A stretch of DNA of 64,000 nucleotides from Nitrospira sp. (lineage in GTDB: Bacteria > Nitrospirota > Nitrospiria > Nitrospirales > Nitrospiraceae): positions 1 to 64,000 of the forward strand of contig JACOEH010000019.1 in the NCBI GenBank assembly GCA_024998685.1. Direction: 5' to 3'. The position numbers and the translations under genes were made by a program. Positions 26,704-34,832 of the stretch are shown piece after piece (position 1 is the first letter of the stretch; every line of letters begins with the position of its first letter). The notes below the pieces were generated by a model. That model saw only the letters and a program-made list of their open reading frames with translations, made no database searches and had not been told where the DNA came from.

Positions 26704-28740
26704 ATGAAGAGGACGAATAGCCGAGGCGTCATGTCGCGGAGTTTGCCCAAAGCTCCAAGCGGGATCAATGGATTCGATGACATCACCGGGGGAGGGTTTC
26801 CGCGCGGCAGGCCGACGCTTATCTGCGGTAGCGCCGGCTGCGGCAAAACGCTCATGGCGATGGAATTCTTCATGCGCGGGGCCACGCTCCACGATGAGCG
26901 AGGCGTGTTCATGGCATTCGAGGAAACCGAAGAGGAATTAACGCAGAACGTGCGATCGCTCGGGTTCGACTTGGACGACTTGGTGAGCCAGAAAAAGCTC
27001 GTCGTCGATTTTGTGCGGGTCGAGCGTCATGAAATTGAAGAGACGGGCGATTACGATTTGGAAGGCCTGTTCGTCCGGTTGGGTCATGCCATCGACAGCA
27101 TTGGAGCCAAGCGGGTCGTTCTAGACACAATCGAGGCGCTGTTCAGCGGTCTCTCGAACGCCGCTTGGAATGCAGGCGCAGAGAGGCTGTTTGGTTATAG
27201 GGAGGGGGAAGTAGTAGGTCAACCGGTGCTCATGCTCATACCACCCAACCGAGTCGATGAAGAGCCCCGCATTCTCGAACGCATCGGTCGCGGAGAGCGT
27301 ATTGAACATTACGAGACCGTTCGTCGCCGCAAAGATGGCACGCTGCTGGATGTCTCTCTGACGGTCTCCCCCATTATGAACGCCTATGGCCAGATTATAG
27401 GCGCATCGAAAATCGCGCGGGATATTAGCGAACCCAAGCAGGCGCAGGAAACGCTGCGCACGAGTGAAGAACGACTGCGCGTGTTTGCCAGTCAATTGGA
27501 GCAACGCGTGGCCGAACGCACGCAGGAACTCGCTCAGTCGGAAGATCATCTCCGCACGCTGGCTAAGGAGTTGAATCTGGCCGAGCAGCGCGAGCGCAAA
27601 CGGCTCGCCACCGAGCTGCACGATCATCTTCGACAGATGCTGGTACTAGGAAGGCTCACGATCGGGCAAAGCAAGCGAGTAGCGGCCGTTGTGCCGGCCG
27701 TTGAACAAATCCTCAAAAAGATGGACGACATCTTCTCGGACTCGCTGACCTATACCCGCACTCTCGTCGCGGACCTGAGCCCCACTGTTCTGCGCGATCA
27801 TGGATTGGCGGCGGCGCTTCAATGGCTGGGGACCTACATGCGGAAGTACAATCAGACCGTCACCGTGACCGTGCCGGGCGACGAGGATCTGAAATTGCCG
27901 GAAGACCAAGTCATCTTATTGTTCCAATCCGTGCGAGAACTCCTGATCAATTCTTCAAAATATGCGGGAACTGGACAAGCGAAAGTGACGATTGAACAGC
28001 GCGATGGTCTACTGAGAATCGACGTGCGCGATGAAGGGGCTGGTTTCGATCTTGCGGCGGCGGGGACACCTAGCGGGGGCATTTCTTCTAAATTCGGACT
28101 CTTTAGTATCCGGGAACGCATGCGGGCGCTCGGCGGATCGTTCGAGATCGAGTCGGCGCTGGGACAGGGAACCACTGCGACGCTTATGCTGCCGCTCGGC
28201 GGCGAAGCCGCCGCCAGGACTGAGGACTCAGAACTGAGGACTGAGTTGTCTGGAAAAAACTCAGCACTCAACACTCAGGACTCAGCACTTCCTGGCCGTT
28301 CAGTCCTCAGCACTCTGGCCTCAGCACTCCAACAAGACACGAAACGAATTCGCGTCTTGTTGGTGGACGACCACACCATGGTGCGCCAAGGCCTGAAGGC
28401 GGTACTCGATGGCTATGCCGATATTGAACTGGTGGGCGAGGTGGGCAGCGGCGAGGAGGCGGTGCGGTTGGTGGACCAGCTTCGGCCCGACGTCGTCGTC
28501 ATGGATATCAATATGCCGAAGATGAACGGGATCAAGGCAACGGTGGAGATCAAAGCCCGCTCTCCCGAGACCGTCGTGGTCGGCTTGTCCGTCGACGCTG
28601 TGGGAGATCATCAACAGGCCATGCTGCGAGCGGGCGCCATCCGATTCATGACCAAAGAAGCGGCAGTGGAGCAACTCTATGATGCGATTCAGAGGGAGGT
28701 CAAAAAGAGAGCCGTGATGAGGAATGAGGGCGAGCGCTGA
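26704..28740 (+). CDS. Chimeric KaiC-fragment / PAS / histidine kinase / receiver protein
   Basis: Residues 18-152 are the front part of a KaiC-type RecA ATPase: SGINGFDDITGGGFPRGR, Walker A GSAGCGKT (42-49), the catalytic Glu pair in FEETEEE, and Walker B RVVLDTIEAL (to ~146). It stops abruptly at GLSN152 and the next residues (AAWNAGAERLFGYREGEVVG) are PAS sequence lacking its first strands. Then come a coiled linker, HisKA_3 with His306 in ATELHDHLRQ, HATPase_c, a repeat-encoded linker and a NarL-type receiver with Asp601 in VVMDINMPKMNG. There is no HTH. The C-terminal half is paralogous to the 11212 protein. The mid-domain junction near nt 27160 suggests a deletion fused two genes. Confidence 0.88.
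   Translation: MKRTNSRGVMSRSLPKAPSGINGFDDITGGGFPRGRPTLICGSAGCGKTLMAMEFFMRGATLHDERGVFMAFEETEEELTQNVRSLGFDLDDLVSQKKLVVDFVRVERHEIEETGDYDLEGLFVRLGHAIDSIGAKRVVLDTIEALFSGLSNAAWNAGAERLFGYREGEVVGQPVLMLIPPNRVDEEPRILERIGRGERIEHYETVRRRKDGTLLDVSLTVSPIMNAYGQIIGASKIARDISEPKQAQETLRTSEERLRVFASQLEQRVAERTQELAQSEDHLRTLAKELNLAEQRERKRLATELHDHLRQMLVLGRLTIGQSKRVAAVVPAVEQILKKMDDIFSDSLTYTRTLVADLSPTVLRDHGLAAALQWLGTYMRKYNQTVTVTVPGDEDLKLPEDQVILLFQSVRELLINSSKYAGTGQAKVTIEQRDGLLRIDVRDEGAGFDLAAAGTPSGGISSKFGLFSIRERMRALGGSFEIESALGQGTTATLMLPLGGEAAARTEDSELRTELSGKNSALNTQDSALPGRSVLSTLASALQQDTKRIRVLLVDDHTMVRQGLKAVLDGYADIELVGEVGSGEEAVRLVDQLRPDVVVMDINMPKMNGIKATVEIKARSPETVVVGLSVDAVGDHQQAMLRAGAIRFMTKEAAVEQLYDAIQREVKKRAVMRNEGER
28216..28330 (+). 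repeat. Heptanucleotide repeats inside the second kinase-receiver linker
   Basis: Tandem 7-bp units (CTCAGCA, CTCAACA, CTCAGGA on one arm; GGACTGA and GAACTGA on the other) fill the coding sequence between the ATPase and receiver domains. They encode TEDSELRTELSG, SALNTQDSAL and VLSTLASALQQ. It is the longest member of the family here and remains open in frame. Confidence 0.85.
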
Positions 28741-29077
28741 GAATTTTTCTGAACCAATTCAGGACTCAGAATGCGTCGCCTTCCGAGGCACTTACCGCTC
28801 AGGACTCAGTACCCAATACCCTACAAGGCACGCGTGATTTCGCACTCAGGTCGAAATAGACGGTCACTGAGGAGCTGTACGATGCGAGCATGACGGCGAC
28901 ACGGCAAGCCTCCTGACGATAACCTTATGCTCTCGGGACTTCCTCTACTGCGCGAAGGGTAGCCAGCAGTAGCCATACTAAGGCCGCTGATCCCACAAGT
29001 GTCCGCTCCCTCCTACTCAGAATTTACCCACCCTTCTTCGAAATGGCGTCCAGGGACGATGGCATGTGGTGGAAGGC
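28741..29077. repeat. Intergenic region with heptanucleotide repeats
   Basis: This 337-bp region follows the chimeric kinase. Copies of the CTCAGGACTCAG motif lie at about 28759-28770 and 28797-28808, with a weaker one near 28842. The remainder up to the DksA-like gene on the other strand shows no supported gene. Confidence 0.6.
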
Positions 29078-29497
29078 TTACGCGTCGTCCCGTCGGTCCT
29101 CTTGTCGCGCAATCTTCTCCAGCACTTCGGCCTGATGTTGGCACGACAAACACCGTTTTGCGAAAGGGAGGGCTTTCAAACGCCCCGCGCCTATTTTGGC
29201 ACCGCAATCTTCGCACAATCCGTACTCTCCATCGTCTAGTCGGCGGAGTGCGGTATCGAGCATCATGCGGGTGCGGTTACGCGCCTCCAGCAACGACAGT
29301 TGTTGTTCGCCGGTGCTGTCACGTAGAGACATATCTTCAAGGTCAAGAACGGAGTCATTGTGGTTCGCCGAGTGGTGCTCCCGATATTGCGCCAAGAGAT
29401 CATGGATCTGTTGTTGAATCGCTGAGCGCCTTTCGAGCAGCATGGCCCGAAGCTCATCCGTTGATGTGGAAGTAGGTTCAATGAGTGTCTTTGCCAT
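29078..29497 (-). CDS. TraR/DksA-family zinc-finger protein
   Basis: The start at 29497 follows AAGGAGCC on the minus strand. The 139-aa product has an N-terminal coiled-coil (ELRAMLLERRSAIQQQIHDL, then LEDMSLRDSTGEQQLS) and a C-terminal zinc finger with the DksA-type CEDCG and CLSC cysteines (GEYGLCEDCGAKIGAGRL, then RCLSCQ). Family members bind the RNA polymerase secondary channel and alter promoter output with ppGpp. The acidic tip residues typical of true DksA are not clearly conserved, so I call only the family. Confidence 0.88.
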   Translation of the reverse strand: MAKTLIEPTSTSTDELRAMLLERRSAIQQQIHDLLAQYREHHSANHNDSVLDLEDMSLRDSTGEQQLSLLEARNRTRMMLDTALRRLDDGEYGLCEDCGAKIGAGRLKALPFAKRCLSCQHQAEVLEKIARQEDRRDDA

Positions 29498-29847
29498 GAT
29501 CAGGCTCCTTCGTGTTGAAGTTTGAATCAGTGACGGTACGTTTGCTTGATCTGCAAAAATGAGACCGCGCTTGTCTCGTTCGCATCCTTCCAAAATGAAA
29601 AATTTTTAGAAATCAAATCTCCACAATGCATCAGCTTTTTCAAGAGCGGACTGTTGATGGATTTCCTCATCTCACGCGATGTGCATAAAGATGGAAGGAC
29701 AAATTGTCCTCTCAGGCGCATAATTCCTGGATGTTGTCTCGCCCAAAGTGGCAAGGGATCGACCTCTTCTGTTCGTTAGTCTAGACGCTACAGACATTAC
29801 GATTGCACCCCTGCTGGATCACCAGTAAATTTCCTAGGGATGGAATC
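29498..29847. promoter_or_regulatory. AT-richer divergent intergenic region
   Basis: This 350-bp region lies between the DksA-like gene and the endonuclease/phosphatase gene. It is visibly more AT-rich than its neighbours around 29546-29660. An interrupted palindrome, aggacaa-a-ttgtcct (29696-29710), could be an operator. No gene is supported. Confidence 0.35.
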
Positions 29848-30507
29848 ATGCGTCTCACGGTGGCCACGTATAATGTACATCGCTGCATCGGATGGGATGG
29901 ACGGTATAGCCGCGAACGTATCCTTGCTGTGCTTCAAGAATTGCAGGCGGATCTCATTGCACTTCAAGAAGTGGATGAGGAAGACACCTTGCAGCGGTTG
30001 GCCGTTCATTTGAACATGACCGCGATCGCCGGACCGAATTTACGTCGCCACGGCGCATACGGGAACGGCGTGCTGACGACGTGCAAGCTGGGAGAACTCC
30101 GGCTGGTTGATCTCAGCTTCCGCGGACATGAGCCTCGCGGCGCCATCGATGTCGATGTGATGTGCGGGAGAGAGCGGCTGCAGGTCATCGCGACACATCT
30201 CGGTTTACGACCCAGCGAGAGGCGCTGGCAAGTGCGTGAACTCCTCAAACGGTTCGGCACGCGCCATTGCATTCTCTTGGGGGACATCAACGAATGGTTT
30301 TTATGGGGGCGGCCTCTTCGGTGGATCACGAAGATTTTCGGATATACGCCCTCACTCCGATCGTTTCCCTCCCCGCAGCCTATTTTTGCCCTCGACCGTA
30401 TCTGGATTCGGCCTCCCGGCAGCGTCATCGACATTCGAACTCATAAGACAACCCTCTCGCGTGTGGCTTCAGATCATCTACCTTTGAGAGCGGTCATCCG
30501 ATTGTAA
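29848..30507 (+). CDS. Endonuclease/exonuclease/phosphatase family protein
   Basis: This 219-aa protein from ATG 29848 shows the EEP fold motifs in order: TVATYNVHRCIG, the metal-binding Glu in LIALQEVDEED, the HLGLRPSERRWQ catalytic region, GDINEW, and the C-terminal SDHLPLRAVI His. These Mg-dependent enzymes cleave phosphodiesters in nucleic acids, inositol phosphates or sphingolipids. The short form without signal peptide is usually cytosolic and its substrate is unknown. It converges on the SOD gene with a 20-bp gap. Confidence 0.88.
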   Translation: MRLTVATYNVHRCIGWDGRYSRERILAVLQELQADLIALQEVDEEDTLQRLAVHLNMTAIAGPNLRRHGAYGNGVLTTCKLGELRLVDLSFRGHEPRGAIDVDVMCGRERLQVIATHLGLRPSERRWQVRELLKRFGTRHCILLGDINEWFLWGRPLRWITKIFGYTPSLRSFPSPQPIFALDRIWIRPPGSVIDIRTHKTTLSRVASDHLPLRAVIRL

Positions 30508-30527
30508 CCACACGAATGTCATCGATA

Positions 30528-31178
30528 TCACTTCAGCGACGGAATGGATGTCGGCATCATCGTGCGCTCCAGCCGATGCTCCACGGCCTTCCAGTCGATA
30601 TTGGAAAAAAAGGCCTCGATGTAGGAGACGCGTTCCGAAGGCTTGTAATCGAGGATGAAGGCATGTTCCCACACATCCATGACCAACACGGGGGCGAAGC
30701 CGGCCACATTGCCGGTTTCATGCAGCGTAATCCAATGATTGGTGAGTCTGCCGTTGTAAGGGTTGAGGTAACAGACGGCCCACCCGACCCCTCGCATCTT
30801 CCCCACGCCGATGAAATCACTTTTCCAAGCTTCATATGTGCCGAAGCTGCTTTCAGCCGCTTGTCGGAACGGAGAATGCGCCACGGGATCGGCCGATCCG
30901 TTGGTCATGAGATTGTCGAAATAGTATTCGTGCAAGACCATGCCGTTGTATTCGAACCCGTATCGCCGTTTGAGCTCCGAGTAGACCGGCATCTCTTCCT
31001 GATCGACCTTTCCGTCCTCCACGAGTTGATGAATGCGCGCCGTGAGATTGTTCGTCTCTTTGACGTACCCTTCGTAGAGTTTGAAATGCATGGCGAGCGT
31101 CCGGTCGGAAATGCCGTGAAGGCCGTGGAGATCATAGGATCGCGGTTCATACTTTCGTGGCAGCGTTTCGGTGTGCAT
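30528..31178 (-). CDS. Superoxide dismutase, Fe/Mn family
   Basis: This 216-aa protein is preceded by GGGAG. Fe/Mn-SOD features include the first-helix His in LAMHFKLYEGYVKETN, a second His in MVLHEYYFDN, the central WKSDFIGVG region and the C-terminal metal ligands Asp and His in VLVMDVWEHAF, followed by DYKP and YIEAFFSNIDW. Several segments depart from textbook SodA/SodB (LHEYYFDNL rather than NHxxFW), placing it in a divergent branch. No signal peptide is seen. It probably disproportionates superoxide in the cytosol. The metal cannot be told. Confidence 0.88.
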   Translation of the reverse strand: MHTETLPRKYEPRSYDLHGLHGISDRTLAMHFKLYEGYVKETNNLTARIHQLVEDGKVDQEEMPVYSELKRRYGFEYNGMVLHEYYFDNLMTNGSADPVAHSPFRQAAESSFGTYEAWKSDFIGVGKMRGVGWAVCYLNPYNGRLTNHWITLHETGNVAGFAPVLVMDVWEHAFILDYKPSERVSYIEAFFSNIDWKAVEHRLERTMMPTSIPSLK

Positions 31179-31295
31179 CGTGTTACTCCCTAAAGTGGTT
31201 CATGTTCCTGCATAGATGAGGCGACTCACGTCTGAGAAGATAAGGCCTCATGGACAGCCGTAGGCACATCCGGGATGCGACATCATACGGACTCC

Positions 31296-31526
31296 TCACG
31301 CCGAGCCAAGGGCCGGTGAAGGCGACGGGTGCGATGGATTGGGCTTTGGAACAGGCGGCTGAGGAGGCGGAATCGGCCCGGACGGTTTGGGAGTCGGGTC
31401 GGTCGGTCCCGGACTGGGATCGGTAGGCGGACCGACTTCTTGCAGGCGGACCGTGGTCGCTGCTTCCATCGGGCCGGTTATCAAACAGATCACCGACAAC
31501 AGACTGACGACAACAATACTCCGCAT
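31296..31526 (-). CDS. Small secreted proline-rich protein
   Basis: GGAGGAG precedes the ATG at 31526. The 76-aa product has a signal peptide (MRSIVVVSLLSVICLITGPM, cleaved near MEA-AT). After about ten residues it becomes almost only Pro, Ser, Lys and Gly (PTDPSPGPTDPTPKPSGPIP). It probably is an extended periplasmic or surface spacer peptide. It lies between SOD and the Cys-rich copper-bundle gene, all in one direction. Confidence 0.72.
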   Translation of the reverse strand: MRSIVVVSLLSVICLITGPMEAATTVRLQEVGPPTDPSPGPTDPTPKPSGPIPPPQPPVPKPNPSHPSPSPALGSA

Positions 31527-31571
31527 GCGCTTCTCCTCCAGAAAAGTCCCTGGTTCCGGCTCTCGTACAGG

Positions 31572-31955
31572 TCATGCGGAATGAGCCGCAGTCCCGACCA
31601 TTTCGCGACAGAGATCCGCGCATCGACGGCACTCTTCCGCGCATGGACCGCACATGGCATGTTGCGGCGCATGGCGCTCGCACACCTCGGCACACTCGTC
31701 ACAAATCTCCGCGCAGAGCCGGCACAGCGACTCGGCTCGCTGTGAGGAGCGGCTGATGAATTTCGCGGCGAGGACACAGATGTCGGCGCAGTCGCGGCAG
31801 AGCCGGATACAACGGGTCATCAAATCATCATGGTGTTGATGGTCGTGATGTTCCATGCCGATCATGTCGTTGGCGCAAGCTTCGCACATGTGCGCGCATG
31901 AGAAACACGCGTTCAGGGAATTCTGATGCTGTTGCGATAATGTCTTCATTTCCAT
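31572..31955 (-). CDS. Four-helix-bundle Cys-rich copper-binding protein (DUF326)
   Basis: AAAGGAGC precedes the ATG at 31955 (an ATG two codons on is also possible). The 127-aa product has the repeated CxxxC helix pattern of DUF326: ACFSCAHMCEACAND, CIRLCRDCADICVLAA, LCRLCAEICDECAEVC and CGPCAEECRRCADLC. Characterised relatives (Csp-type) form a four-helix bundle filled with Cys thiolates that stores many Cu(I) ions. A His cluster (MEHHDHQHHDD) lies in a loop. There is no signal peptide, so it is a cytosolic form. It fits with the nearby SOD and the CusBA efflux pair as copper or oxidative defence. Confidence 0.9.
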   Translation of the reverse strand: MEMKTLSQQHQNSLNACFSCAHMCEACANDMIGMEHHDHQHHDDLMTRCIRLCRDCADICVLAAKFISRSSQRAESLCRLCAEICDECAEVCERHAPQHAMCGPCAEECRRCADLCREMVGTAAHSA

Positions 31956-32013
31956 AACAATCGGCTCCTTTCGGTGAAGATCAACGTCCGTCCATCGGCT
32001 CATTGAATCCATA

Positions 32014-32520
32014 TCAGTGTTTCTGTTGCGCCCTTCTGCCGCCGGACTTTTTGGTTTTGACGGCTCGCCCCGGTCGTTTCGCTCCCGGACTTGTCGGTGT
32101 CGGTGTGCCGGGTTCGGTGAGCTCCCGCAATCGTTCCTGATATCCCTCTGAAGAAGCGGGGTTCAGCTCCCATCGCTGCACATCGCGATCGGCCTCTTTA
32201 TCGCCGAACCGCAAAGGCTCGGCGTCATCGTATGTAATGCCTACCGCCTTCCCTAATTCGTCGACTACGTCCTGATCCGGGGTTGGAGTCGAACCACCTA
32301 CCGCCTCTTCGCCGTCGTCCGTCCCGCTCCATGTCGCATCGACATCGCCGCCGGACAGCGTTGTGTCGGGCGCGGCCGTATCGGAGGAGGGCGGAGAGAC
32401 GCTCGAGACAGACTCCATCGTGTCTTCAGGAAAAGCCCCCTCTTGCCCGGTATCCTCTCCTTCTCCTTCATAGTACCGACGGATAAGGCGATCGGCGTCT
32501 ATACGTTTCGGTTCTGACAT
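32014..32520 (-). CDS. Acidic hypothetical protein, DUF6335-like
   Basis: The ATG at 32520 follows GAAGGA. The 168-aa product has an acidic N-terminal half, a central conserved-looking section (LSGGDVDATW, then EEAVGGSTPTPDQDVVDELG, then DRDVQRWELNPASSEGY) and a basic tail (KTKKSGGRRAQQKH). The central motif resembles DUF6335 proteins of cyanobacteria and Nitrospirota; this is from memory, not a search. Function is unknown. Confidence 0.7.
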   Translation of the reverse strand: MSEPKRIDADRLIRRYYEGEGEDTGQEGAFPEDTMESVSSVSPPSSDTAAPDTTLSGGDVDATWSGTDDGEEAVGGSTPTPDQDVVDELGKAVGITYDDAEPLRFGDKEADRDVQRWELNPASSEGYQERLRELTEPGTPTPTSPGAKRPGRAVKTKKSGGRRAQQKH

Positions 32521-32587
32521 GATCGATCCTTCAATGTGCAGCCTGCTCACAAGATGATGTGAGGGGCTGTCGGGTTGAAATTCGCTC

Positions 32588-33055
32588 TTAGTTCCTCTCA
32601 GGCCAGGCCACGGTCGTCAACCGATGCAAGGATTCGATCGGCGCCGTGTCTGCGGAATAGATGGTGGTATAGCGATCTTGTAGCATGGCAAAAAATTGGG
32701 CGCGTCGTTCTTGTGGGATGCCTGCAAGTGTTGCAAGCGACGTCAAATATTCCCCCTGACCTTGGGCGATGTCTCGCTGGACGTTATTGAAGGTGTAGGC
32801 GACGAATACCTGGAATCGATGCTTTGCCTTGAGCGGATCGTTATACATCGCGCCGGGAGTGGTGCTGGAAGTAAACTCCTTGAGCGGTTCCAGGAGTTCG
32901 CTTGTGGCCTGCGTCGTCCCATTGGACAGCGCCGTTGTCGCCTCAAACGGCGCTTTGACCAGTTCTCTGGTCGCGTCGCATCCAGCAGCTCCAAACAGAA
33001 ATAAAAGTAAAAAGGAAAGATACTTTTCCCAAAGATACTTTTCCTCCGGTGCCAT
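32588..33055 (-). CDS. DUF3015-like lipoprotein
   Basis: AAAGGAG precedes the ATG at 33055. The 155-aa precursor starts MAPEEKYLWEKYLSFLLLFL and has a lipobox (LFGAAGC). The body carries a DUF3015-like core (RFQVFVAYTFNNVQRDIAQG, then QGEYLTSLATLAG and FFAMLQDRYTTIY). A 15-bp near-perfect tandem duplication (33016-33030, 33031-33044) lies in the signal-peptide codons and gives YLWEKYLSF without shifting frame. A CTAGG-N6-CCGAG element lies about 86 bp upstream. Function is unknown. Confidence 0.72.
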   Translation of the reverse strand: MAPEEKYLWEKYLSFLLLFLFGAAGCDATRELVKAPFEATTALSNGTTQATSELLEPLKEFTSSTTPGAMYNDPLKAKHRFQVFVAYTFNNVQRDIAQGQGEYLTSLATLAGIPQERRAQFFAMLQDRYTTIYSADTAPIESLHRLTTVAWPERN

Positions 33056-33140
33056 GGCAGGCTCCTTTCTTCTCACGCCGCTGCTCGCCCCGATATCTTG
33101 ACTTGCTGCTTAATGTACGCAGACTCCTCGGAAGGCTGTA

Positions 33141-33156
33141 CTCGGTCATACCCTAG
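33141..33156 (-). promoter_or_regulatory. CTAGG-N6-CCTAG-like inverted repeat
   Basis: On the plus strand it reads CTCGG-TCATAC-CCTAG, one mismatch from the perfect repeat at 11179 and 20793. It lies upstream of the DUF3015-like gene. Confidence 0.3.
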
Positions 33157-33167
33157 ATTGAGGGGGG

Positions 33168-34325
33168 CTAAGCCTCGCGGACCCATTGCAGCCACCGCGG
33201 CCTAATATATTCCTCGATCAGAATTTTGATACAGGTGGCGGCGGGAATCGCAAAGATCAGCCCGAACAGCCCTCCTACGGCTCCGCCCAAGAAGACCACG
33301 ATGAGAATCGTCGCGGCGCCCATGTCTGTGGAGTGGCTTTGCAGCCAGGGAGTCAAGACCCAGCTTTCGATGAATTGCACGACCAGGTAGGCCAGGCTCG
33401 GCCAGAGCAAAATGGCCATCCATTCTGTCTCGGTGGATTGACCGGCGGTCACGGCATCGGCGTACTTCAGTATGACGGCTAAGGGCCACCCGATGGCGGA
33501 GAGGTACGGCACCAGGGAGGCTAAACCGATAGCCACGCCTAACAGGAACCAATAGGGGACTTCGGTCAACTCCCATCCTATTGCGTACAATACAGCGGTG
33601 ATCACCGCAATGAGGAGACGTTCGGAAACGAAGCCACGCACGGCCGTATCCATTCGGCTCAAGACATGCAGAATGTGCGGTCGATGCACAATAGGAATCA
33701 GGCGGACGACGGTCTGACTCATGCGCTCAAAATTCCAAGCGAAGAAGAAAAAGTAGATGGGGATCAAGATCGTATAGAGCGCGGCATTGACCGTGATCCC
33801 GAGCACCTGTCCCAGCAGGCCGAATGCGTGACCGGTCCCAACGAAAAGAGGTTGGAGGGTTGCCAGCGGGTCGTCGTACATCCGCCCAAGGATGTCGCGT
33901 AAATTGAAGGAGTTACTCAGGAGGTCCTGATAGCGTTGTGAAAGACTCCGTACATAGACCGGAATTTTCTGTATCAATGTCTGAGCTTGTTCGATCAAGA
34001 GAGGGATGAGCCACAATCCGAGGCCGACGAAGATGAGAGTCAAGAGCAGCATGAGTATGCCGACCGTCAAGGGGCGAGGCACCGACCACCGTGTGAACGC
34101 ATACTCGACAAACGGATTCACCAGATAGGCGAAGAAAACGGCGATAAACACAGGCAGGAAGACAGTATGCAATTCGTAGAGAGACCAAAGCAGCCCGGCG
34201 ATGGCGCCGAAGATGAACAGGTCGCGAATAGGGCGGATTTCCCACAGATGCCGGTCGATTCCTGGCTTGTCATGCACGGGTTCTTCTGGCGGCGAGGATC
34301 TCGGCATAGGAGGAAGCGAACTCAT
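33168..34325 (-). CDS. AI-2E family transporter (PerM-like membrane protein)
   Basis: This 385-aa membrane protein has about seven to eight helices. The first pair is near residues 35-75 (LFIFGAIAGLLWSLYELHTV, then FFAYLVNPFVEY). A soluble segment with LSQRYQDLLSN lies between helices and the GVAIGLASLVPYLSAIGWPL and ATILIVVFLGGAVGGLFGLI helices typical of the AI-2E/UPF0118 family follow. Known members export or pass small molecules or ions (TqsA autoinducer-2, sodium antiporters), so substrate is not predictable. Confidence 0.9.
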   Translation of the reverse strand: MSSLPPMPRSSPPEEPVHDKPGIDRHLWEIRPIRDLFIFGAIAGLLWSLYELHTVFLPVFIAVFFAYLVNPFVEYAFTRWSVPRPLTVGILMLLLTLIFVGLGLWLIPLLIEQAQTLIQKIPVYVRSLSQRYQDLLSNSFNLRDILGRMYDDPLATLQPLFVGTGHAFGLLGQVLGITVNAALYTILIPIYFFFFAWNFERMSQTVVRLIPIVHRPHILHVLSRMDTAVRGFVSERLLIAVITAVLYAIGWELTEVPYWFLLGVAIGLASLVPYLSAIGWPLAVILKYADAVTAGQSTETEWMAILLWPSLAYLVVQFIESWVLTPWLQSHSTDMGAATILIVVFLGGAVGGLFGLIFAIPAATCIKILIEEYIRPRWLQWVREA

Positions 34326-34454
34326 CGAATCACGGCGTATTCAAGCGCGATCGCTGCGCCTGACCGTATCCCTTATGCCTTCGGGAAGGGTCGATACCAG
34401 AGCCATTACAACGACAATGACGATAAGGGCGATAACAAGGAGGGGTTACGCGGA

Positions 34455-34832
34455 TCACATGTCACCCGCAAATGCGATGGTGCTGAGCAAGGCGTTTTCC
34501 GCCTGGCGCGAATCAAGGCGGGTGTGTTGTACGACGATCGGTACATCTGATTCGACGAGACTGGCAAAGTCGGTATCGTGCGGGATCGGTTCCGGATCAT
34601 GGAGATCGTTGAAGCGGATATGCCTCGTTCGTCGTCCCGGCACCATAAGTCGGTACGGCCCGACCGGTTCACGGTCGCTATAAAAGACGGTGATGCGCAC
34701 ATGAGCCTCTTGATCGGATGTATTCAACAGGCAAACGGTTTCATGACTGGTCATCTGTGGCGAGGGGCCGTGGCTGCTCGCGGGAATATAACCTTCGGCA
34801 ATGGCCCATCGTCTGCGTCCGATACTTTCCAT
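34455..34832 (-). CDS. Sensory rhodopsin transducer-like protein (ASRT family)
   Basis: GGAGGTG precedes the ATG at 34832. The 125-aa soluble beta-rich protein matches the Anabaena sensory rhodopsin transducer family: GRRRWAIAEGYIPASSHGPS, HETVCLLNTSDQEAHV, YSDREPVGPYRL and VVQHTRLDSRQAENALLST. In Anabaena, ASRT is a tetramer that binds the sensory rhodopsin and may bind DNA. No rhodopsin gene is in this window. Homologs also occur in non-phototrophs, where the fold may bind sugars or other small molecules. Confidence 0.85.
   Translation of the reverse strand: MESIGRRRWAIAEGYIPASSHGPSPQMTSHETVCLLNTSDQEAHVRITVFYSDREPVGPYRLMVPGRRTRHIRFNDLHDPEPIPHDTDFASLVESDVPIVVQHTRLDSRQAENALLSTIAFAGDM

Noticed and set aside
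29696-29710. Palindrome aggacaa-a-ttgtcct as a defined operator
   Set aside because: Single occurrence and no matching regulator; kept only as a note.
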